A stretch of DNA of 14,030 bases from contig CAIYXD010000420.1 in the NCBI GenBank assembly GCA_903930085.1, forward strand, positions 1 through 14,030. Reading direction: 5' to 3'. Below are positions 8,118-14,030 of the stretch, in pieces; the first letter of the stretch is position 1; each line of letters begins with the position of its first letter. Position numbers and translations under genes: made by a program. A model generated the notes under the pieces. That model saw only the letters and a list, made by a program, of their open reading frames with translations, was not told where the DNA came from and did no database searches. Source of the stretch: an uncultured Flavobacteriia bacterium (GTDB lineage: Bacteria > Bacteroidota > Bacteroidia > Flavobacteriales_D > Crocinitomicaceae).

Positions 8118-8803
8118 TGTTAGTTGCAATCATCCCAGCTCGCGGCGGAAGTAAGCGTATTCCGAATAAAAACATCAAACTTTTTCACGGAAAACCTATC
8201 ATTGCTTATGCTATTGAAGCAGCCGTAGCAAGTGGGATTTTTTCAAAAGTAATTGTCTCAACGGACAATGAAGAAATTGCTAAAATTGCAAGACAATTTG
8301 GTGCAGAAGTGCCTTTTTTACGATCAGCTGAAAATTCTGATGATTTCGCAACAACCTCAGCTGTATTGCTTGAAGTGATTCATCAACTGGAAAAAGACAA
8401 TATTATAGTTGAACATGTATGCTGCCTTTATCCAACAAGTCCATTAATTGAAGCAATAGATTTGAAAAGTGCAAACGACAAATATGTAATTCATTCCTAT
8501 GACACATTGATTTCTTGTGTTGCTTTCGGATTTCCAATTCAACGATCTTTTCAGCTTTCATCAGATAATTTAGTCCTTTTAAACCAACCAGAACTGATTA
8601 ATCAGCGCTCACAAGATTTGCCGAAAAACTACCATGATGCTGGAGCAATGTATTTTTTCAATGTTGCAAAATTTAAAAATTCTAAATCATTGTGGATTGG
8701 AACGATTGGTGGCTATGAATTAGCTGAATTAAAAGTTCAAGATATTGATACACTTGAAGATTGGAAAATTGCTGAAGTAAAATATACAATTCTTCATCAA
8801 TGA
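8117..8803 (+). CDS. pseF: Pseudaminic acid cytidylyltransferase
   Basis: Activates free pseudaminic acid with CTP to give CMP-Pse, the donor for transferases, releasing pyrophosphate. It is a 228-residue CMP-sugar synthetase of the NeuA/KdsB superfamily. The N-terminal nucleotide-binding signature I-P-A-R-G-G-S-K-R-I-P-N-K-N is at residues 6-19, followed by the G-K-P-I-I-A-Y-A-I-E-A segment. V-I-V-S-T-D-N-E-E-I-A and the L-Y-P-T-S-P-L metal/nucleotide loop are also present, and the end has D-I-D-T-L-E-D-W-K-I-A-E, common in this group. Length is right for PseF. The superfamily call is secure; the substrate (Pse rather than another nonulosonic acid) follows from the neighbouring PseG and PseI. 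It shares one base with the methylase stop and four with the next start. Confidence 0.92.
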   Translation: MLVAIIPARGGSKRIPNKNIKLFHGKPIIAYAIEAAVASGIFSKVIVSTDNEEIAKIARQFGAEVPFLRSAENSDDFATTSAVLLEVIHQLEKDNIIVEHVCCLYPTSPLIEAIDLKSANDKYVIHSYDTLISCVAFGFPIQRSFQLSSDNLVLLNQPELINQRSQDLPKNYHDAGAMYFFNVAKFKNSKSLWIGTIGGYELAELKVQDIDTLEDWKIAEVKYTILHQ

Positions 8804-10227
8804 AGCAAAGAATTCTCATTCGAGTTGATGCATCAAGTGAAATCGGCTATGGTCATTTGACACGCTGTTCGGCTTTGATCAATTCACTTAAGGATGTAAT
8901 TCCAACTTTTTATTCTACTTATGCTATAAATGATAGCTTAGTTGATTTGTGTAAATTGCCATTTGAATTTCAAAAAATAACACACTCTGAAGACTTTTTT
9001 AACCATGTTTTAGAAAATGACATTGTCATTATCGATGGTTACCATTTTGATACAGATTACCTTGCTGAACTAAAACGAAAGATTGCCAAAGTCATTTTTA
9101 TTGATGACTTAGCTGAATTTTATGTTCATGCGGATGCAGTTATTAATCCAACTCCTGGTTTTGATTTCACAAATTATAAAGGACTTTTATCTACACAATA
9201 TTTTTTGGGTTTAGATTATGCCTTGTTGAGAAAATCATTTCAATTGATGGCTTCAGAAACCTCATTTACCAAAATTAAAGGAAGTATATTCATTTGCTTT
9301 GGAGGTTCAGATCCATTAAACAAAACTTCTTTAGCTGTAAAAGCGGTCCTAGATTCCAAGAAATTTGATGAAATTCATGTCGTTCTGGGAAAAGGATACT
9401 TGCACAACATAGGATTCAATAGTACTTCTGAAAATTTTCACATCCACAGCGATTTGAATGAATTTGAAATGGCTACTTTAATGCGTAAAATGGAATTTGG
9501 AATAGTTCCAACGAGTGGTATTCTCCTTGAATGTCTCGCTGCAAAGATGAAAATACTGAGCGGTTATTATATCGAAAATCAGCAATATGTTTATCGTGAG
9601 CATCTAAAACTAAATACATTTATAGATGCAAAAAACTTATCATTTGAAAGTATTAGTGTTGGATTAGAAACATTGTTGAAAAGTGAAAATAAAGCAACTT
9701 TAATTGATGGGTATTCATCTCAAAGAGTATTAAACTTGATTCAATCTATTCAAAATGAAGCGAATTATTCTTTACGAAAAGTAACTGATGCAGATTCTGA
9801 AATTACTTATGATTGGGCAAATAACGCTGCAACACGAAAGTATTCATTTAGTCAAGATTTTATACCTTTTGATAATCACCTAAAGTGGTTTATCGAAAAA
9901 GTAAAAGCATCTAATTGCTATTATTACATTTTAATAAAAAATACTTTTACTTTTGGTAGTATTCGTTTTGATATCAATAATAAAATTGCAACAATTAGTT
10001 TTCTTGTATCCCCCGATCATTATGGAGAGGGAATAGGGAAAATCCTGTTAAAAAAGGGTTTGGAGGAGTTTGAAAAAGTTGTTTTATTTGAACAAATTCA
10101 ATGTGTTCAAGGTTATGTCTTAAAAGAAAATATAGCTTCGATTAAATTATTTGAACGCTTTGGTTTTACTGCGGAAAACGAATCAAATATGTATCTTTTC
10201 AAAAAAAACACACCTATACATGTTTAA
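8800..10227 (+). CDS. pseGH: Bifunctional PseG hydrolase - PseH N-acetyltransferase fusion
   Basis: One 475-residue protein joins two consecutive pathway enzymes. Residues 1 to about 320 are PseG, a GT-B-like hydrolase releasing UDP from UDP-2,4-diacetamido-2,4,6-trideoxy-beta-L-altropyranose. They contain R-V-D-A-S-S-E-I-G-Y-G-H-L-T-R-C (8-23) with H19 at the position of the catalytic histidine 17 of C. jejuni PseG, the loop F-G-G-S-D-P (167-172), and P-T-S-G-I-L-L-E (237-244) in the UDP-binding region. Residues about 323-475 are a GNAT domain: Y-S-L-R-K-V-T-D-A-D start, acetyl-CoA-binding G-E-G-I-G-K (409-414), and N-I-A-S-I-K-L-F-E-R-F-G-F (444-456). This is PseH, which acetylates the 4-amino group made by PseC. 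No separate pseH gene is seen, so the fusion supplies that step. No internal stop or frameshift separates the parts. Its stop lies 8 bases inside pseI. Confidence 0.92.
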   Translation: MKQRILIRVDASSEIGYGHLTRCSALINSLKDVIPTFYSTYAINDSLVDLCKLPFEFQKITHSEDFFNHVLENDIVIIDGYHFDTDYLAELKRKIAKVIFIDDLAEFYVHADAVINPTPGFDFTNYKGLLSTQYFLGLDYALLRKSFQLMASETSFTKIKGSIFICFGGSDPLNKTSLAVKAVLDSKKFDEIHVVLGKGYLHNIGFNSTSENFHIHSDLNEFEMATLMRKMEFGIVPTSGILLECLAAKMKILSGYYIENQQYVYREHLKLNTFIDAKNLSFESISVGLETLLKSENKATLIDGYSSQRVLNLIQSIQNEANYSLRKVTDADSEITYDWANNAATRKYSFSQDFIPFDNHLKWFIEKVKASNCYYYILIKNTFTFGSIRFDINNKIATISFLVSPDHYGEGIGKILLKKGLEEFEKVVLFEQIQCVQGYVLKENIASIKLFERFGFTAENESNMYLFKKNTPIHV

Positions 10228-11260
10228 AATTGGTAATTTGAATTTGGACAAAAAAAGTTCTTCTTTCATCATTGCGGAACTTTCAGCGAATCATAACGGT
10301 AGTTTAAATACAGCGTTGGAAACGGTTAGAGCTGCTAAACGAGCAGGTGCTGATGCAATTAAGCTACAAACCTATACTGCTGATACTATAACGCTGAAAT
10401 CAATAAAAGAAGATTTCAAAATTCAAGGCACTATTTGGGAAGGAAAATATTTGCATGCATTATATCAAGAAGCCTATACACCTTGGGAATGGCATAAAGA
10501 AATTTTTGATGAAGCTAAAAGAGTTGGACTCATTTGCTTTTCTTCTCCTTTTGATTTTACTGCTGTTGATTTTTTGGAAACATTGGATGTTCCTGCCTAT
10601 AAGATTGCATCATTTGAAATAACTGATATTCCATTAATTCAGTATACTGCGTCAAAAGGAAAACCCATAATCATCTCAACTGGAATAGCTGAATACGAAG
10701 ACATCGCATTGGCTGTTAAAACATGTCGAGATGCAGGTAATAATCAAATCGCATTACTAAAGTGCACTTCAAGTTATCCTGCGCCAATTGATGAAGCAAA
10801 CATGCGTATGGTTCAAAAATTAGCAGAGGATTTTAATGTCGTAACTGGATTGTCAGATCACACGTTGGGATCAATTGTACCAATCGTTTCTGTCTGTTTT
10901 GGTGCTAAGATTATTGAAAAACATTTTATTCTTGATCGTTCAGTTGGCGGACCAGATGCTAGTTTTTCAATGAATGAATCTGAATTTAAGGAAATGGTTA
11001 TTGCAGTCAGACAAGCAGAATCTGCTATTGGCATTGAATCGTACGAGTTAACAGAAAAACAATTAGCAGGAAAAGTGTTTTCAAGATCCTTGTATATTTC
11101 AAAGGATGTTAAAAAAGGTGACATTCTGGACGAAACATCTATACGTTCTGTTCGTCCAGGATACAGTTTACATCCAAAATATTATTATGAACTCTTAGGG
11201 AAAAAAGCACTAAAAGATTTTACAATTGGTGACCGCATAAAAAAAGAGGACTTTCAATAA
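10220..11260 (+). CDS. pseI: Pseudaminic acid synthase (NeuB family)
   Basis: Condenses 2,4-diacetamido-2,4,6-trideoxy-L-altrose with phosphoenolpyruvate to form pseudaminic acid. The 346-residue protein has a NeuB TIM barrel (about 15-270) opening with I-I-A-E-L-S-A-N-H-N-G and A-G-A-D-A-I-K-L-Q-T-Y-T. Its metal-binding histidines are H214 in L-S-D-H-T and H235 in E-K-H-F. A C-terminal SAF/antifreeze-like domain (about 286-346) contains F-S-R-S-L-Y, V-R-P-G-Y and G-D-R-I-K-K-E-D-F. The frame stays open upstream to a TTG at 10151, but the ATG at 10220 is chosen because the residues after it match the normal PseI N-terminus and the preceding 23 residues are unlike it. This gives an 8-base overlap with the previous gene. 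It is the last gene of the operon, and its final codons form half of a terminator hairpin. Confidence 0.95.
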   Translation: MFKIGNLNLDKKSSSFIIAELSANHNGSLNTALETVRAAKRAGADAIKLQTYTADTITLKSIKEDFKIQGTIWEGKYLHALYQEAYTPWEWHKEIFDEAKRVGLICFSSPFDFTAVDFLETLDVPAYKIASFEITDIPLIQYTASKGKPIIISTGIAEYEDIALAVKTCRDAGNNQIALLKCTSSYPAPIDEANMRMVQKLAEDFNVVTGLSDHTLGSIVPIVSVCFGAKIIEKHFILDRSVGGPDASFSMNESEFKEMVIAVRQAESAIGIESYELTEKQLAGKVFSRSLYISKDVKKGDILDETSIRSVRPGYSLHPKYYYELLGKKALKDFTIGDRIKKEDFQ

Positions 11261-11270
11261 AATCCTCTTT
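11243..11270. terminator. Bidirectional hairpin terminator overlapping the end of pseI
   Basis: A perfect 8-bp inverted repeat, AAAGAGGA at 11243-11250 and TCCTCTTT at 11263-11270, encloses a 12-base loop. The left arm codes for the last residues of PseI and the loop contains its stop codon. On the plus strand it is followed by a T-rich tract (11274-11284). On the minus strand the right-hand arm ends in an unbroken T run (complement of 11239-11245), so the same hairpin suits the convergent gene ending at 11299, possibly even better. Confidence 0.6.
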
Positions 11271-11298
11271 AATGTTTTTAATTTTGCATTTTCTTATT

Positions 11299-14030
11299 CT
11301 ATTCTTTGTCTTTCCAGCTTTTGGAGAGTGCAAGACCAAATATTAAAAAGCTCGAAAGTAGTAGTGAAATCGATCCGAAAAGCGCTACTTTCCCCCCTAA
11401 AATGAAAGTCTTCGGCTCAAATTTCCATTGAATATTGTGTTTGCCTGCCGGAATTATTGCTCCACGTAGAATGTAATTTGCGCGGAAACTTGGGGAATCT
11501 TTCCCATCAATATAGCAATTCCAACCTTCTGGATAATATATTTCACTGAAAATAGCAGGTAATTCTTGTTTTGAAGTGGAAGTGTAATTTAAAACATTGG
11601 TACCATATTTAGTAAGAACAATAGCTGCAGAAGAATCAATGTCATAATTCTCCTTAATAGAATTTGCTTCCTTTTTAAACTTCGATACGTTAACAAGCGC
11701 GGTATTTTTTGAATCCAAATTGTAGATTGCAAGCATCTCATCGTTCGATGATTTAACCTTTTTTATTTTATTCACGAACCATGCAGCTCCATTTGCATTT
11801 GTGTTTTTTATTGCATCCATGGATTTATTCAAAAGTATATATTTCGTGTTCATCATATTCAGAACTGGTGTTTTGTCCGTTAAAGCTAATTCTTCAACTT
11901 TTATCGTATCAAAGACTGCTTGCGCTTGGTCTTGCGTAATATTCAATTGAGATGCGTACATTCTTAATTTAATATTTTTTGCAGCGTTGATTTCTTCATT
12001 TATCGACTGAATTTCGTTTCCAATATGAAAATCAATCATTTCTTGATAAGATTTCAACTTTGCTCCATGGTATCCTCCTATACTTTTGTGAAAATAACTT
12101 GTATTGGTTTCATTGAATGTATTTGCGGCCGACAATACTCTATAATCTGAGTTCAAAGATAGAACACCAAATTCCGCCATTTTTTGTCTTATACTATTGC
12201 TCATACCAGCATAGTTAGGAGCTGTCTCCATCTTAGTTGCCAACTGATTTACTTTTGAATCAAAAGAGACGATTGCCGTTTTTTCTGCATTCAGGATGCT
12301 ATTGTCAGCTGTTTCCGGAAGATATGGTATCGAACCTTTCGTAATATCTTGCCAACTAACATTTTTCCCATCTAGATTTTCATTATTAAGGTAGCGTTTT
12401 GCAATAGACATATTGTCTAACGTCACGATAAAAATTCCAATAATAGTTAGTAACATAGTTGAAATTTTCGAGTAAACTGCAATCAAAATAAAACTACATC
12501 CTAAAATAATAAGGAAAATTGCCCTACCAATATCACTTTTATAAATATCTATCCTTACTTCAATCAAAGTGTTTTTCAACTCGTTAAAAAATTTAATCTG
12601 TTCTGTCTCTTTGGCAGAATTAATAGCTTTTGAAAATTGTTGTATTTCGTCATTACTTAAGAATGAGCCTGAAATGGAGGGTGCAAAATAAAGAATTATT
12701 GCTATGAAAGTTAAAATACCACTTCCAATTAACCAGGTCTTTTTATTCCCAATCAAGCCTTCTTTTTTAAATAATTTATCAAGAAACATAACGCCTACTA
12801 TGGGAACCATAACTTGAATCAGAACAAGTATCATTTTGGAATCTCTAAATTTATTGTAAAGCGGAATTTTATTTATGAAGAAGTCATTTATTCCTCCAGG
12901 ATTATTCATTGATAACATAAGTGCTAGAATGGAAAGCACAAGAAATGGCCACTTCAAGGAATCTTTTATAAAAACAAGTCCGAAAAGAAAGAAAACTACC
13001 ATTATAACACCAAAATAAAATGCGCCTCCGCTTATTCTTTGTCCGCCCCAATAGCGGTTCATTTGAGCAATTTGTTGGCTGATTTGTTGTGGATAATTAG
13101 AACTTATTTTGGACATAAGTTCATCGTCATTGCCAATATACTCTCCTTTTTCTCCTTTTGCGTTTGGAGCAATTAATGATAATAATTCTCCACTTCCATA
13201 ATTGTATTCAAGAATATAACTTTTTTCTAAACCATTTTGATTAACGTTTTCCTTTTCACTATTCTTTGGTTTAATGGTTAAATCAGTAGCTCCTCGTGTT
13301 GTGTGTTTACTATATTCAAGTGTTGTCAATAAATTGCCTATCGAAGGCAAAGGAGCTAAAATTGCAGCAATAGCTAGGCAACCTATTATTTTAACAAGGG
13401 ATGTGTATTGTTTTTCTATTATCAAGCGAATGGTTTCACTTATAGAAACCACCAATAATAGAAGTACCAAATAATAGGTCATCTGCAAATGATTTGCTGA
13501 TAAATTTAAAGCGAAAAAGAGAGAAAAGACTGCACTTCCGACTAACCATTTCCCACGAAAAGCTAGTATTAATCCTCCTAAAGTAGGAGCTATAAATGCA
13601 ATAGAATTCACCTTCGTTATATGCCCTGCTCCAATATATAATATATTTATTGTGGAAAAACCAAAGGCAAGTGCCCCCAAAATCCCTAGCCAGGGATTAA
13701 TTCTAAGACATAAAGCGAAAATATAAAATCCTAGCATTGCCATAAAAAGTAATCCGATTGGTTTAGGTAAACCAAGCTTTAAAAATTGATCTACATAACT
13801 AATGTAATTATTTGGATGCTTGACAGAAATTTGATATGCGGGCATTCCACCAAACATTGAGTTTGTCCATAATGGTTCCGCTTCGTTTATAAGTCGATAA
13901 TCCACTATTTCTTTTTCCATTCCCCTATATTGTTGAATATCACTTTGCTTCAAAATGTAATCATTGAAAATAGGAGAAAAGTAAATACAAGAGAGAATTA
14001 AAAAAGTACTTATTGCAACAAAATGTGGAA
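11299..14030 (-). CDS. YfhO-family multispanning membrane protein, N-terminus beyond window
   Basis: A very large membrane protein; 909 residues are visible and the frame is still open at the right edge, so a few N-terminal residues are missing. A TTG at 13951-13953 is not the start: upstream codons continue in frame through a hydrophobic helix (V-A-I-S-T-F-L-I-L-S-C-I-Y-F) that is the expected first membrane segment. Conserved YfhO features follow: Q-S-D-I-Q-Q with K-E, P-L-W-T-N-S-M-F-G-G-M-P-A-Y-Q-I, about a dozen further helices, then a large outer-face region (roughly 11500-12400). The end contains Y-Y-P-E-G-W-N-C-Y-I-D-G-K, R-G-A-I-I-P-A-G-K-H and W-K-F-E-P before a last helix and a charged tail. 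YfhO proteins are GT-C-like; Bacillus YfhO takes part in glycosylating lipoteichoic acid. The role in Bacteroidota is unknown; surface glycosylation fits the neighbourhood. It converges on pseI. Confidence 0.88.
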   Translation of the reverse strand, partial: PHFVAISTFLILSCIYFSPIFNDYILKQSDIQQYRGMEKEIVDYRLINEAEPLWTNSMFGGMPAYQISVKHPNNYISYVDQFLKLGLPKPIGLLFMAMLGFYIFALCLRINPWLGILGALAFGFSTINILYIGAGHITKVNSIAFIAPTLGGLILAFRGKWLVGSAVFSLFFALNLSANHLQMTYYLVLLLLVVSISETIRLIIEKQYTSLVKIIGCLAIAAILAPLPSIGNLLTTLEYSKHTTRGATDLTIKPKNSEKENVNQNGLEKSYILEYNYGSGELLSLIAPNAKGEKGEYIGNDDELMSKISSNYPQQISQQIAQMNRYWGGQRISGGAFYFGVIMVVFFLFGLVFIKDSLKWPFLVLSILALMLSMNNPGGINDFFINKIPLYNKFRDSKMILVLIQVMVPIVGVMFLDKLFKKEGLIGNKKTWLIGSGILTFIAIILYFAPSISGSFLSNDEIQQFSKAINSAKETEQIKFFNELKNTLIEVRIDIYKSDIGRAIFLIILGCSFILIAVYSKISTMLLTIIGIFIVTLDNMSIAKRYLNNENLDGKNVSWQDITKGSIPYLPETADNSILNAEKTAIVSFDSKVNQLATKMETAPNYAGMSNSIRQKMAEFGVLSLNSDYRVLSAANTFNETNTSYFHKSIGGYHGAKLKSYQEMIDFHIGNEIQSINEEINAAKNIKLRMYASQLNITQDQAQAVFDTIKVEELALTDKTPVLNMMNTKYILLNKSMDAIKNTNANGAAWFVNKIKKVKSSNDEMLAIYNLDSKNTALVNVSKFKKEANSIKENYDIDSSAAIVLTKYGTNVLNYTSTSKQELPAIFSEIYYPEGWNCYIDGKDSPSFRANYILRGAIIPAGKHNIQWKFEPKTFILGGKVALFGSISLLLSSFLIFGLALSKSWKDKE

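Noticed and set aside
10151..10219. Upstream TTG start for pseI
   Set aside because: The extra 23 residues are an out-of-frame reading of the GNAT domain end and do not resemble PseI; the ATG at 10220 gives the normal N-terminus.
5285..11260. Legionaminic acid rather than pseudaminic acid pathway
   Set aside because: There is no NeuC/LegG-like hydrolysing epimerase; the hydrolase is PseG-type with the G-x-G-H motif, and the pseB-pseC pairing fits Pse.
13951..13953. TTG as start of the YfhO-family gene
   Set aside because: In-frame codons continue upstream through the expected first membrane helix to the window edge.

Overview
The window looks like a chromosomal segment of a Bacteroidota bacterium, probably a member of the Flavobacteriales. 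The DNA is AT-rich, genes lack Shine-Dalgarno sequences and have A-rich leaders, a TAnnTTTG-type -7 element precedes the main operon, and the flippase N-terminus and large YfhO protein are of the type common in that phylum. Placement below phylum is inference.

Layout: (1) 1-1755 is the 3' two-thirds of alaS (alanyl-tRNA synthetase), cut by the left edge. (2) 1807-3312, minus strand, is a Wzx-type polysaccharide flippase convergent with alaS. (3) 3474-11260, plus strand, is a tight eight-gene run: a family 2 glycosyltransferase, a DUF115/MAF-like protein, then pseB, pseC, a methylase of the kind found in pseudaminic acid loci, pseF, a fused pseG-pseH gene, and pseI. From pseB onward every junction overlaps (ATGA, ATGA, TAATG, ATGA, then 8 bp), which indicates translational coupling. 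(4) A hairpin at 11243-11270, whose left arm lies inside the pseI coding sequence, ends the operon and can also serve the convergent gene. (5) 11299-14030, minus strand, is a large YfhO-family membrane protein whose N-terminus runs off the right edge. There is no gene-free stretch over 300 bases; the longest gap is the 161-base divergent region 3313-3473. No RNA genes, mobile elements or CRISPR arrays were seen.

How it works together: all six activities of the CMP-pseudaminic acid pathway are present. PseB (dehydratase/epimerase), PseC (aminotransferase), PseH (4-N-acetyltransferase), PseG (UDP-releasing hydrolase), PseI (condensation with phosphoenolpyruvate) and PseF (CMP activation) would convert UDP-GlcNAc to CMP-Pse. 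The hydrolase is the PseG type, not a NeuC-like hydrolysing epimerase, which argues for pseudaminic rather than legionaminic acid. The two upstream genes supply a generic sugar transferase and a MAF/sialyltransferase-like candidate for placing Pse on an acceptor, and the divergent flippase could export a lipid-linked glycan. No flagellar genes are visible, so the product probably decorates a surface glycan or glycoprotein, as Pse does in the S-layer glycan of the Bacteroidota species Tannerella forsythia. The least settled parts are the MAF-like protein, the methylase and the PseG-PseH fusion.
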